From Pseudomonas sp. GM21 (GTDB lineage: Bacteria > Pseudomonadota > Gammaproteobacteria > Pseudomonadales > Pseudomonadaceae): a DNA stretch of 64,000 nucleotides. The stretch spans positions 1-64,000 of the forward strand of contig NZ_AKJS01000012.1 in the NCBI RefSeq assembly GCF_000282215.1, in the 5' to 3' direction. Position numbers and translations under genes: made by a program. A model generated the notes under the pieces. The model searched no databases, was not told the origin of the DNA, and saw only the letters and a list, made by a program, of their open reading frames with translations. Shown here piece by piece: positions 9,701 to 18,304 of this stretch (positions are counted from its first letter, which is position 1; the number at the start of each line of letters is the position of its first letter).

Positions 9701-12700
9701 GAGCATGGCGCGTCGGCTCGCCAGGATGTCGTCATCAGCATACGGGGTACCAACGACAATCCGCTGCTGCTGAATGTGCCGCAATTGAGTGTGATAGAAG
9801 GCGGTGCCGTGGAGCACGGCCAGCTCAATGCCACTGATGTCGATACCGGCGATACCCTGAACTTCAGCACTTCGGCGCAGGTACCGGGCTTCACCCTGAG
9901 CGAGGAGGGTGCCTGGTCGTTCGACCCGGCGAACTCGGCGTATCAAAGCCTGCTGGCCGGGCAAACACAGACACTGAATATCCCGCTGACGGTCACCGAC
10001 AACCACGGCGGCACGGCGACGAAAATTCTGATCATCACCCTGACCGGCACCAACCAGGGGGCCGTGATCGCCGGGGTGGATGCAGGCAGTGTCATGGAAG
10101 ACACGACGTCCCCCAGCACGCATCTGCTGGAAACGGCTGGCCAGTTGACGATCAGCGATCCGGACAGCGACCAGGCGGTATTTACCGACCACTCGGGTAC
10201 CGAGGCACTGACCGGCAGCTATGGCACCTTGAGTATCGACGCCAGCGGCGCCTGGTACTACAGCGCCGACAACCATCAGGCGGCGGTTCAGCAACTGGGG
10301 CAGGGCGCCACCCTGACCGATCAATTCACCATTACCAGCCTCGACGGCACCCAGCATACCGTGACGGTCACATTGAACGGGACCAACGATGTGCCGGTGC
10401 TCAACGCCATCAGCGCGCGTAACGCGGTGGAAGATGGGGACATTCTGACCGGGCAACTGACGGCGACCGATATCGACACGGGCGATACGCTGAGTTACAG
10501 CACAACCTTGGTCACCGCCGGTTTTACCCTCAGTGCCAACGGTAGTTACAGCTTTAACCCCGGCGATGCGGCTTACCAACACCTGGCCGAAGGGGTACAG
10601 CAGGTCCTGTCCATTCCGGTCACGGTGACGGATAGTCACGGCGCCACGGCCATGCAGAACCTGGTCATTACCATTACCGGCACCAATGATCTGCCGGTGA
10701 TGAGCGTGCTGACTGCCCGCACGGCCACCGAAGGCGGCACCGCGATCACCGGCCGCGCCAGTGCCACCGACATTGATACGGGTGACGTGCTGATCTATAG
10801 CACCGCGGCTACGGTCGACGGTTTCAGCATCGACCCGGACGGCACCTACCGTTTCGACCCGAGCAACCCGGCCTATCAAAGCCTGAACGCCGGTGCGAAG
10901 CAGACTCTGAACATCCCGCTGACGGTGACCGACAACCAGGGCGCAACGGTGACAAAAATCCTGACCATCACCTTGACCGGCACCAACCAGGGGGCGGTGA
11001 TTGCCGGGGTGGATAACGGCAGCGTCACCGAGGATCAGACCGCCACCGGCAACCTGGAAACCGGGGGCCAGCTGACCATCAGCGATGTAGATAAAGGCCA
11101 AGCGGTGTTCACGCCGCGCAGTGGCGCCAGCGCCCTCGCAGGTAAATATGGCAGCCTGACGATTGATGCCAGTGGCGCCTGGCACTACAGCGCCGCCAAC
11201 AACCAGACGGCGGTGCAGAAACTGAGCGAAGGCGCGACGGTGACGGACACCTTCACGGTGCAAAGCGTTGATGGCACGGCGCATCAGATTACGGTCACCC
11301 TGCTGGGGACCAACGATGCACCGAAGATTGGCCCAAGCTCCGTCATCATCGGAGCGGTGACTGAAGATGCCGCCGTACCCACCGCCACCGGCAAGCTGGT
11401 GGCCAGTGATGTCGATACCGACGCGCGGCTGTCCTGGAGCCTGACGTCGACCGAAGGCAACTACGGCACCCTGGCCCTCGACGCGGCAAGCGGTACCTGG
11501 ACGTACACGCTCGACATTAGCCGCGCGGTAACCCAGGCCCTGGCGGCGGGTCAGAAGGTGCATGAGAGTTTCACCGCCATCGTCACCGATAACCACGGTG
11601 CCAGCGCGCAGCAGACCGTGGACATCGTCATTACCGGGACCAACGACCTCCCGGTGATTAATGGCAGCAGCACCGGCGCGGTCACCGAGGATGACCCGCA
11701 GAGTGTGGTTTCCGGCACCCTGACCCATGCCGACTTGGACACCGGTGACAGCTTCAACTGGTCGCTGGTCAACGGTACCGGTACTTACGGCACCTTGTCG
11801 TTCGACACTGCGACCGGCACCTGGAACTACAGCCTCGACAACTCACGCGCCGCCACCCAGGCCCTGGCATTGGGCGAGCATCACACCGAGAGTTTTACCG
11901 TGCGGGGCACCGATGGGTCTGGCACGCCGGTCAATCAGGTGATCTCGATCGAGGTCAACGGCAGCAACGACAATCCAGTCATCGGCGGCGCACACCAGGG
12001 AAGCGTGGTCGAAGACCGGACCCTGACTGCCAGCGGAGCACTGTCGTTCAGCGACATCGACACCGGCGACAAACTCGGAACGTGGCAGGTGCTCACCCCG
12101 CAAGGTCTCTATGGTGCGCTCGGCATCGACCAGAATGGCCATTGGACGTATCGCCTCGACCCCGCGCGTTCACAGTCGATCAAGGCCGGCGACACGCCGC
12201 AAGACAGCTTCGTCGTGCGTGTCACTGACAACCACGGTGGGTATGCCGATCAGCAGGTTACCCTTCAGGTCACCGGCACCAATGACGGCCCGGCCATCGA
12301 CCCCAATTCACCGGCGCTGACCGGGGACGTGACAGAAGACCAGATCGGCGCGACCACTGCCCAAGGCACCATTGCCAGTGGCGATCCGGACATTAATGAC
12401 ACCCTGGCCTGGTCGATCGATGGTTACAGCGGACAGAGCGTGGGCAACTACGGCACCCTGACGCTCGATCAGAACGGGCATTGGATATACACGCTCGATC
12501 ACGCTAAAGCGGACCGACTCGCCGAAGGGACGACGGTCGTCGATCGCTTCGTGGTCAATATCACTGACGCGGCGGGCGAGCGCAGCACCGCCACGATCCA
12601 GGTGCAGGTGCACGGTACCAATGACGGCCCGCACATCGGCGGTACCAGCAGTGGCGAAGTGACAGAGGACATCGCCACCCGAGTCAGCGGTCAGTTACTG

Positions 12701-15700
12701 CCCGGCGATGTGGACAGTGGCGACACCGCGAGTTGGGCAGTGGTCGGCGACCCGCATGGACAGCTCGGTACGTTGAGCCTCAATGCACAGGGCGTCTGGA
12801 CCTACCAGCTTGACACGGGCTCAGCCATTGTCGATGCCTTGGGGCAGGGCGCCAGCGCAACCGAGACGTTCCGCGTCCAAGTCACCGACTCGCATGGGGT
12901 GACCGACTTCAAGGACATCACCATCACAGTTCGCGGCCATAACGATGCGCCGATTATCAGTGGCGTCGACAGTGGCGATGTGTCTGAAGACCAGAAGAGC
13001 AGCGTCACCGGGCGCCTCTGCGTCGATGATGTGGACAGCGGCGACCAGCCGAGCTTCGAGCAGAGTCAGTACGCTGGTACATACGGTCAGTTCTCTTTGG
13101 ACACCGATGGGCAGTGGACCTATCAGCTGTTCGACTCGCAGGCATACGTCCAGGCTCTCGCCGAAGGACAGACTGCCACCGAAACCTTCACCATCACGAC
13201 GGTTGACGAAAACGGCGGCGTCACCTACCGACCGGTCACGATCACGGTGCATGGCACCAACGATGCGCCGCTCATCAGCGGTGTCGCCACCGGCGTGGTG
13301 TTCGAGTACGTCTCGAAAACCGCGACCGGACGCCTGGTCGGCCAAGATCCGGACCAGCTCGACACCGACACCTGGACCCTGAGTGACGGCCAAGGCAAGT
13401 ACGGAACGCTGCAGCTCGACCCTCATGGCCAATGGACCTACACGCTCGACATCAACGACGCCGACACCAAGGCGTTGCAGCCTGGAGACCAGGCGACGGA
13501 TAGCTTTCGTGTGCAACTGACCGATAACCATGGCGCAAGCGTGGAGTGCTTCGTCAATGTCACCGTGGTCGGCACACAGGCCCCCAACGCGCCGCCCGAA
13601 CAAGGCACAGGCGGCGGTGGCACCGAAACGCCGCCGCAGACCCTGCCGTCGGTCAGTGTCAATGTGACCGAGGATGTCTCGCTCATTCGGTCTGGCCTGC
13701 TGACGGGGGTTTCGCCCATCGGCAGTCCGGTCACCTGGCAGGTGACGCCCGTCAATGGCACCTTTGGTGTCCTTACCCTGGGCGCCTACGGCGAGTGGGT
13801 CTATAACCTGCATAACGATGCGGCGCAGGTCCAGGCGCTCAATCTCGGACAATCGGTCCAGGAGTATTTCAACGTCCGCGGCGTCGACACCAGTGGCAAC
13901 ACTGTACAGACTCAGTTCACCGTGACCATCAATGGTACCAACGACACGCCACACATCGTCGGCGTGGACCAAGGCACCACGATCGAGGATAAGCAGCTCA
14001 CCGCCAGTGGCAGCCTCGCCGTGCAGAACCTGAATACTGGCGACAGCGCGACCTGGAGCGTGCAGGAAGGCACAGGCCAAGTCGGTAATTTCAGCATCGA
14101 CAACAACGGTGACTGGACCTACCACCTCGACAATGCCAAGGCGCAGTACCTGAATGTCGGCGAGTCCGTTGTCGAGCGTTTCATGGTCAATGTCATCGAC
14201 AATCACAACGCGACGAGTTCACGTGAAGTTGTCGTGACCGTGTATGGCACGGCCGATGGCCCGATGATCCCCAGTGTCACTGAAGGCATCGCCGAACCTG
14301 GCGCCAACGAAGTGCTGGCTGGCAAGATCCCGGTCCTTGATCCGGACATTAGCGAGACGTTCAGCTTCAGTCTGGTGTCGAGCGCGCACGGCCAAGTGGG
14401 CACGCTGTCGATCGATCCGGATGGCAGCTGGCGCTACCAGCTTGACCAGTCTGCTGCCAGCACCGCTCTTAAAAGCCTGGCTGCGGGCCAGCAGCTCATT
14501 GACACCTTCACCGTGCAGGTCAGAGACAGCAATGGCCATATGGCCCTGGAACAGATTCGCCTGGTGGTCGGCGGAATCAACGACGCGCCGGTGATCAACG
14601 GCGCGACCACAGGCTCCGTTACCGACAAGAGCACGCTCCAGACCAGCGGCAAACTGCTCGCGAGCGATCCGGATGCCGGCGACGTAGCGACGGTCAACCC
14701 GCAGAGCGTGGACAGCGCCCATGGTCATTTCGAGGTCACAAGCGATGGCGCGTGGGTCTACACGCTCAATGGGGTGGACCCTGTCGTCAAGGCACTCAAC
14801 GCGGGTGACAGTCTCACCGAAACCTTCCATGTCACGGCTGTCGACGGCAGCGGCGTGTCGGTGGGCAAGGACGTGGTCATTACCATCCGAGGCAGCAACG
14901 ACTTGCCCGTGGTGGGTGGCGACGTGCGCGGCAGCACCACGGAAGACGCCACGCCCGGCACCCAAGGCCAATTGACCACCACTGACATCGATACCGGCGA
15001 CACCACGCAGTGGACAGGCATGAACACGGCTGGCGCCTATGGCCGTTTTGAGATGAGCGTCGATGGCACCTGGAGCTACCTGCTCAATGGCAACTCGGCC
15101 CAAGTGCAGGCGCTCAAGGATGGTCAAGTCGTTAGCGAGACCTTCATCGCCCACGGCAGAGACCAACATGGCGCAGAAGTCACCCAGGTCATTACTATCG
15201 ACGTCCACGGTACCAACGATGCCGCCATCATCACTGGACAGCGCACCGGCGACCTCACCGAGGACCAGGGCGTCACCACTGGCCAACTGGTGGTTTCCGG
15301 GCAGATCCGCCTGGCCGACGTTGATACCGGCGAAGGCATTCTCACCGCGCAGACCGTGCAGGGCGCCTATGGCACGCTGGAGTTGCGCAGTGACGGCACC
15401 TGGCGCTACTCGGCGGACAATGCCCAGGATGCCATTCAACATTTGGGGCAAGGCGCGACCCTGACCGACAATGTCAGTCTGACCAGCGCCGACGGTACGC
15501 CGTATCAAATCAGCGTTATGGTGCACGGCACTAACGATGTGCCGGTATTGAGTGCGCTCACCGTGCTGAATGCGGTGGAAGAGGGCGCCAAAATCATTGG
15601 CCAGTTGTTCGGCACTGATACCGACACCGGCGACACGCTGATCTACAGCAGTACTTCGAGCGTGGCAGGCTTCAGCTTGAACGCCGATGGCAGCTACAGC

Positions 15701-17068
15701 TTCGATCCGTCCGATGCTGCGTATCAGCACTTGGCCGAAGGGGCACAGCAGGTCCTGACAATCCCGGTGACCGTCACCGACAGCCAGGGGGCGACAGCGT
15801 CGCAGAATCTGGTGATTACGATTACTGGCAGCAACGACCTGCCGGTGATGAGCGTGCTGACTGCAATCAATGCCACTGAAGACGGCGCAATCATCACCGG
15901 CCATGCCACGGCGACTGACGTCGACACCGGCGATTTGCTGACGTACAGCAGCGATACCATGGTCGACGGATTCAGCATCGACCCCGATGGCACCTACCGT
16001 TTTGATCCGGGCCATGCGACTTACCAAAACCTGATGGCGGGGGAGACGCGGACCCTGAGTATCGGGCTGACGGCTTCTGACAACCACGGCGGCAGCGCCA
16101 CACAGATACTGAGCATCACCCTGATCGGCACCAATGACGTTCCGGTACTCTGCGCCATCACCGCGCAGGACGCGGTGGAAGAGGGCGCCAAGGTCACTGG
16201 CCAGTTGCTCGGAACCGATGCCGACACGGGCGACACGCTGATCTACAGCAGTACTTCGAGCGTGGCAGGCTTCACCTTGAACGACGATGGCAGCTACAGC
16301 TTCGATCCGTCCGATGCAGCCTATAGGCATCTGGCCGAAGGCACGACCCAGGTGCTGACCATCCCGATCACCGTCACTGACAGTCAGGGTGCGACAGCAA
16401 CGCAGGACCTGTTGATCAACCTGACCGGCACCAACCAGGAGGCAGTGATTGCAGGCGTCGATACCGGCAACGTCCAGATAGAAGGCTTCACCGAGAGCAG
16501 TCATCTGCTGGAAACGAGCGGTCAGCTCACCATTAGCGACCCTGATGACAACGAAGCGTCGTTCGTAGCGCATAACGGTGCGGACGCGTTGGTGGGCACG
16601 TACGGTTCGCTCGCCATCGACGCCAATGGAGCCTGGTATTACAGCGCCGACGATAACCAGGTCGCCGTGCAGCAATTGACCGAAGGAGAACAACTGGCTG
16701 ACTCCTTCACGGTCAGTAGTGTCGATGGCACCACGCACAACGTGACCATCACCGTGACAGCACAGCCATCACCCGTGGATGTGTACCTGCAATTTACCCA
16801 GACCAATACTGATCATCTGGCAGCAGAGTACGAGGGGCAGAGCGAAAGTCCAACAGTCGAGGGGTACCTGCAGCTCGGCGGCGTAGATCCAGCCCACCTC
16901 AGCCAGCCAGATCCGATGCAATCGCCGGATTCCCTACCGCCACCGGATAGCCCGTTACACCCGGGCGCCGCAACGCCCGAGCCGGCTGACTCCGGGTACC
17001 ACGATTCAGGGCTGGCGGATGCGCCGAGCATGCCGATAACGGATCACGATCCGCAACATTACGGATGA
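6716..17068 (+). CDS. Giant VCBS-repeat secreted protein / putative adhesin (3450 aa)
   Basis: This is the probable substrate of the type I system encoded just upstream; GGAG precedes the ATG. Residues 1-170 are low-complexity, Ala/Pro/Gly/acid-rich and probably disordered. About 30 tandem repeats of 100-110 residues follow to near residue 3340. Each carries VCBS/cadherin-like hallmarks: G-x-V-x-ED at the start, D-x-D-x-GD, YGTLxxDxxGxWxY or DGxYxFDP, and a closing GTND. The last ~110 residues are Pro/Asp/His-rich with no repeat. I saw no RTX nonapeptides (GGxGxD) and no LapG-type TAAG/PAAG site near the N-terminus, so a LapA-style retention module is not evident. Only three Cys are visible, as expected for a surface protein. 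Such proteins act in surface attachment or biofilm formation; the ligand is unknown. Confidence 0.93.
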   Translation: MANYEDGSTSGVRPGMSPEEAARRLRAHEQPLGKQDTSDVKSPLGWTEDKQGETLPGEQPHAVGASEQSPARALMDSIAEQALPVTGLVPVIEAPASGPSGFAAESGYISRPDFGDAARAAAFVAGDLDPPALQAAELAPVGGGASAPRALHAQDESINSASNIDSSTPLLATGDLAGSVIEDTEQQVSGHLSASGGEGGVAVQWQALAPESVYGRLEVEPDGSWRYTPNITSPAFQGLNEGQHVIEEFLVRASSGHQAPVDLLIRIELEGTNDRPEITEASVLTGSHREDGQTLVSGRLEARDADQDAQLHWQVDTVHGQYGELTLDAGTGRWQYHLDNDRGTTQALAEGEVATEYFLASVVDEYGAASTARLTITIIGLNDDPVIGRVDALHATQEGGIIQGRILATDVDTLDQLSFSTTAEVPGFILAADGSYRFDPGNTAYRYLAEGETQQMIIAVTVSDGHGGTATQNLVINITGTNDLPVLNTLVARTAAEGDALLTGQLNATDVDNGHTLTYGTTAEVDGFTLHPDGSYRFDPAHSAYRSLPAGVQQTLVIPLTVTDEHGGSATQDLVIVVTGTNQSAVISGVASGAVTDENTSSGTDLLETSGQLTIIDPDSGESRFSPHSDSDALTGQFGVLTIDATGAWHYAADSKQAAVRRLGQGETLTEHFTITSVDGTQQIIDITLTGTNDLPVMSMTAITALEGDVAITGQVIATDIDDGDVLTYSTAATVDGFSIDPDGTYHFDPSHPAYQSLIAGETQTLSIPLTVTDNHGGTATQILTITLTGSNQGAVIAGVDNGAVTEDQVTSDGHWLETGGQLSITDPDQNQSVFVEHSGAGVISGSYGLLTIDASGAWHYAADNDQAAVQQLGQGDTLTDHFTITSVDGTKHSIDITLSGTNDVPVISQNSITTGAIAEDATSNTVGGALIASDVDIASQLSWSLVSASGVYGTLSIDEASGQWIYTLDNNRAATQGLAEGQPVSERFSVLVTDEHGASARQDVVISIRGTNDNPLLLNVPQLSVIEGGAVEHGQLNATDVDTGDTLNFSTSAQVPGFTLSEEGAWSFDPANSAYQSLLAGQTQTLNIPLTVTDNHGGTATKILIITLTGTNQGAVIAGVDAGSVMEDTTSPSTHLLETAGQLTISDPDSDQAVFTDHSGTEALTGSYGTLSIDASGAWYYSADNHQAAVQQLGQGATLTDQFTITSLDGTQHTVTVTLNGTNDVPVLNAISARNAVEDGDILTGQLTATDIDTGDTLSYSTTLVTAGFTLSANGSYSFNPGDAAYQHLAEGVQQVLSIPVTVTDSHGATAMQNLVITITGTNDLPVMSVLTARTATEGGTAITGRASATDIDTGDVLIYSTAATVDGFSIDPDGTYRFDPSNPAYQSLNAGAKQTLNIPLTVTDNQGATVTKILTITLTGTNQGAVIAGVDNGSVTEDQTATGNLETGGQLTISDVDKGQAVFTPRSGASALAGKYGSLTIDASGAWHYSAANNQTAVQKLSEGATVTDTFTVQSVDGTAHQITVTLLGTNDAPKIGPSSVIIGAVTEDAAVPTATGKLVASDVDTDARLSWSLTSTEGNYGTLALDAASGTWTYTLDISRAVTQALAAGQKVHESFTAIVTDNHGASAQQTVDIVITGTNDLPVINGSSTGAVTEDDPQSVVSGTLTHADLDTGDSFNWSLVNGTGTYGTLSFDTATGTWNYSLDNSRAATQALALGEHHTESFTVRGTDGSGTPVNQVISIEVNGSNDNPVIGGAHQGSVVEDRTLTASGALSFSDIDTGDKLGTWQVLTPQGLYGALGIDQNGHWTYRLDPARSQSIKAGDTPQDSFVVRVTDNHGGYADQQVTLQVTGTNDGPAIDPNSPALTGDVTEDQIGATTAQGTIASGDPDINDTLAWSIDGYSGQSVGNYGTLTLDQNGHWIYTLDHAKADRLAEGTTVVDRFVVNITDAAGERSTATIQVQVHGTNDGPHIGGTSSGEVTEDIATRVSGQLLPGDVDSGDTASWAVVGDPHGQLGTLSLNAQGVWTYQLDTGSAIVDALGQGASATETFRVQVTDSHGVTDFKDITITVRGHNDAPIISGVDSGDVSEDQKSSVTGRLCVDDVDSGDQPSFEQSQYAGTYGQFSLDTDGQWTYQLFDSQAYVQALAEGQTATETFTITTVDENGGVTYRPVTITVHGTNDAPLISGVATGVVFEYVSKTATGRLVGQDPDQLDTDTWTLSDGQGKYGTLQLDPHGQWTYTLDINDADTKALQPGDQATDSFRVQLTDNHGASVECFVNVTVVGTQAPNAPPEQGTGGGGTETPPQTLPSVSVNVTEDVSLIRSGLLTGVSPIGSPVTWQVTPVNGTFGVLTLGAYGEWVYNLHNDAAQVQALNLGQSVQEYFNVRGVDTSGNTVQTQFTVTINGTNDTPHIVGVDQGTTIEDKQLTASGSLAVQNLNTGDSATWSVQEGTGQVGNFSIDNNGDWTYHLDNAKAQYLNVGESVVERFMVNVIDNHNATSSREVVVTVYGTADGPMIPSVTEGIAEPGANEVLAGKIPVLDPDISETFSFSLVSSAHGQVGTLSIDPDGSWRYQLDQSAASTALKSLAAGQQLIDTFTVQVRDSNGHMALEQIRLVVGGINDAPVINGATTGSVTDKSTLQTSGKLLASDPDAGDVATVNPQSVDSAHGHFEVTSDGAWVYTLNGVDPVVKALNAGDSLTETFHVTAVDGSGVSVGKDVVITIRGSNDLPVVGGDVRGSTTEDATPGTQGQLTTTDIDTGDTTQWTGMNTAGAYGRFEMSVDGTWSYLLNGNSAQVQALKDGQVVSETFIAHGRDQHGAEVTQVITIDVHGTNDAAIITGQRTGDLTEDQGVTTGQLVVSGQIRLADVDTGEGILTAQTVQGAYGTLELRSDGTWRYSADNAQDAIQHLGQGATLTDNVSLTSADGTPYQISVMVHGTNDVPVLSALTVLNAVEEGAKIIGQLFGTDTDTGDTLIYSSTSSVAGFSLNADGSYSFDPSDAAYQHLAEGAQQVLTIPVTVTDSQGATASQNLVITITGSNDLPVMSVLTAINATEDGAIITGHATATDVDTGDLLTYSSDTMVDGFSIDPDGTYRFDPGHATYQNLMAGETRTLSIGLTASDNHGGSATQILSITLIGTNDVPVLCAITAQDAVEEGAKVTGQLLGTDADTGDTLIYSSTSSVAGFTLNDDGSYSFDPSDAAYRHLAEGTTQVLTIPITVTDSQGATATQDLLINLTGTNQEAVIAGVDTGNVQIEGFTESSHLLETSGQLTISDPDDNEASFVAHNGADALVGTYGSLAIDANGAWYYSADDNQVAVQQLTEGEQLADSFTVSSVDGTTHNVTITVTAQPSPVDVYLQFTQTNTDHLAAEYEGQSESPTVEGYLQLGGVDPAHLSQPDPMQSPDSLPPPDSPLHPGAATPEPADSGYHDSGLADAPSMPITDHDPQHYG
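7240..16770 (+). repeat. Array of ~30 VCBS/cadherin-like coding repeats (~300-330 bp each)
   Basis: I counted 30 units by the recurring GTND/GTNQ/GSND closing motif. Three classes are visible. Class A has LET(S/G)GQLTIxDPD and GxWxYxADN. Class B has VDGFSIDPDGTYRFDP and TLxIPLTVTDNHGG. Class C is the generic VCBS type with YGTLxxDxxxGxWxYxLD. Classes A and B cluster at both ends (units 3-13 and 26-30), often in B-B-A or B-A runs. Class C and more diverged units fill the middle (14-25). Units 27 and 29 are nearly identical at DNA level and lie exactly 600 bp apart. A Pro/Gly/Thr-rich linker (GTGGGGTETPP) breaks the array after unit 20. Confidence 0.9.
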
Positions 17069-17141
17069 GGGCGAAGATTCAAGGGAGAGCGGCCGTTCCC
17101 TCGAACACATCAGTCGAATACGATTGAGGTTCGTCTGGACT

Positions 17142-17173
17142 TAGCTCGACTAAATAGATGTTTAGTTGAGCTA
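17142..17173. repeat. Inverted repeat downstream of the giant adhesin gene
   Basis: TAGCTCGACTAAA and TTTAGTTGAGCTA form a 13-bp stem with one G-T wobble position and a 6-base loop. It lies 74 bp after the adhesin stop and 63 bp before the cupin start. The stem is AT-rich and no T-run follows, so a classical terminator is doubtful. An operator for the cupin gene or an RNA end-protecting hairpin are alternatives. Confidence 0.5.
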
Positions 17174-17235
17174 TGTCGTTAAATGCTGCGAATATGTGGG
17201 TAAATGCGTCGATATAGCTGGGCAAGGCTGTCGAA

Positions 17236-17739
17236 ATGGATTTTAAAACACCCAGCATCAAAGAACTGTTCGCATCGCTCGATCTAGAGCCTCATGTGGA
17301 AGGCGGCTATTACCGCAGAACGTATCAGTCAGACAACATGGTCACAACGACCGGTGGCCAGCGCTACCGGATGACGTCGATTTACTACCTGTGGACGAAA
17401 GATTCTCCCATCGGCCATTTCCATCTGAACCATTCCGACATCGTTCATTACTATCATTTGGGCGACGCCATTGCGTACTCGCTGATTTTCCCGGACGGCA
17501 CATTAGAGACCATCATGATGGGCAGCGATGTCGTCGCAGGAGAATGTTTACAGCTGCATGTACCTGGCGGTGTCTGGAAAGCTTCGCGGCTTATGGTGGG
17601 GTCGACGGGATTCGGTCTGATCAGTGAGGCAGTGTCGCCAGGGTTTGATTACGCGGATATGCAATTGGGTGATCGACAAAAGCTCAGTGCGCGTTTTCCC
17701 GAGCATTCGGTGTTGGTTGAAAAGCTGACACGCGGATAA
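17236..17739 (+). CDS. Cupin superfamily protein (DUF985/Cupin_5 type)
   Basis: The 167-residue protein matches the DUF985 cupin family in length and motifs: LxxHxEGGYYRRTYQS at the N-terminus, TSIYYLWTKDSPIGHFHLNHSDIVHYYHLGD in the core, and VPGGVWKAS plus GLISEAVSPGFDYADM near the end. The HFH and nearby His residues could bind metal. The family is widespread, small, probably cytoplasmic and of unknown function. The gene stands alone: the adhesin gene ends 167 bp upstream and a 565-bp repeat-rich gap follows. No signal peptide is seen. Confidence 0.9.
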   Translation: MDFKTPSIKELFASLDLEPHVEGGYYRRTYQSDNMVTTTGGQRYRMTSIYYLWTKDSPIGHFHLNHSDIVHYYHLGDAIAYSLIFPDGTLETIMMGSDVVAGECLQLHVPGGVWKASRLMVGSTGFGLISEAVSPGFDYADMQLGDRQKLSARFPEHSVLVEKLTRG

Positions 17740-17993
17740 GGGCTCAGGAAGGAATTGAAGAATTGAACGCTGCAAATTCTGCGTGTAACCGGGCCAATCC
17801 AGAAATACTTTGTTACGTGTAATGTATATTATGTTAAATTATGTGTCTGGGCGGAACTTCTCTCATTGCTGTCCATTCCCACTAGTACTGTGACAATTGG
17901 ATAAAAATGAGTAATTGATTAGCCAAAAAATGATACTTATTTTTCAATAGGTTAAGGGCCATACGTTCAACTGATTGACGACTACGTGTAGAC

Positions 17994-18130
17994 GCTGACG
18001 CCGAATTGACCCACGTGCCGACGCAAGACCGCCCTACCCCAAGTAGGCAGAAATCCAACATGGGCAATGGCTCGCGAGGAATAAGACTGGGTCAGTGACA
18101 TCTTGGCCACTGGGTCAATTCGGCGTCAGC
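17994..18130. mobile_element. MITE-like unit, 137 bp, perfect 20-bp terminal inverted repeats
   Basis: GCTGACGCCGAATTGACCCA at 17994-18013 is the exact reverse complement of 18111-18130. The match stops abruptly on both sides. The 97-bp interior has no coding potential; it repeats CTGGGTCA once near the right end. Perfect 20-bp ends around a short non-coding core suggest a miniature transposable element or an internally deleted IS. I could not see a clear target duplication. Confidence 0.6.
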
Positions 18131-18141
18131 ACCAACAGGCA

Positions 18142-18163
18142 GACCGACTTTTTCAACAGAATC
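18142..18163. repeat. Solo end of inverted-repeat element (second copy family at 22542-22727)
   Basis: ACCGACTTTTTCAACAGAATC (18143-18163) matches the right arm of the 186-bp element downstream over its terminal 21 bases and has the same orientation. No left arm is present nearby, so this is a remnant. Together the two copies bracket the three DUF1254/1214 genes. Confidence 0.65.
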
Positions 18164-18304
18164 TACCCATAGCTACCTTTCAACGAGGTGGAATCGGTCA
18201 TGTGGGTTGCCGTTCAGCCTTTAGATAAACCGACAGGCCTTGCCTGCGCGATTGCCGGGCAAGCAAGTGGATAACTGCTGCTACGCTGGCCGAACGCAGC
18301 AGGG

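Larger units (their letters stand above)
17740..18304. other. Gene-poor, partly AT-rich stretch with mobile-element remnants
   Basis: The first ~220 bp (around 17800-17960) are clearly more AT-rich than the surroundings and contain no credible gene. The rest holds a 137-bp unit bounded by perfect 20-bp inverted repeats (17994-18130) and a solo end of the element seen complete at 22542 (18142-18163). Short reading frames here have no family features. This looks like a scar of repeated insertion and deletion. Confidence 0.6.

Noticed and set aside
8591..11728. 1045-codon open frame on the minus strand inside the adhesin gene (also 12821-14206 and 14219-16738)
   Set aside because: These are shadows of the repetitive, GC-rich adhesin gene. 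The translations are low in structure, repeat with the VCBS period and match no protein type, while the plus strand has clear domains throughout.
7240..16770. Regular repeats that could suggest a CRISPR-like array
   Set aside because: The period is ~300 bp, the units are coding and diverged, and they translate into VCBS repeats in one frame.
1491..17068. Interpretation of the secretion operon as the LapBCE/LapA system
   Set aside because: Lap systems have one LapB-type ABC protein and a LapA with an N-terminal retention module and RTX repeats. Here there are two unequal ABC proteins and neither module is evident.
17079..17261. 60-codon minus-strand frame after the adhesin gene
   Set aside because: It covers an inverted repeat, has no ribosome site I can support and no family features.
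17882..18067. 61-codon minus-strand frame in the AT-rich gap
   Set aside because: It runs into one arm of the 137-bp inverted-repeat unit and shows no protein features.
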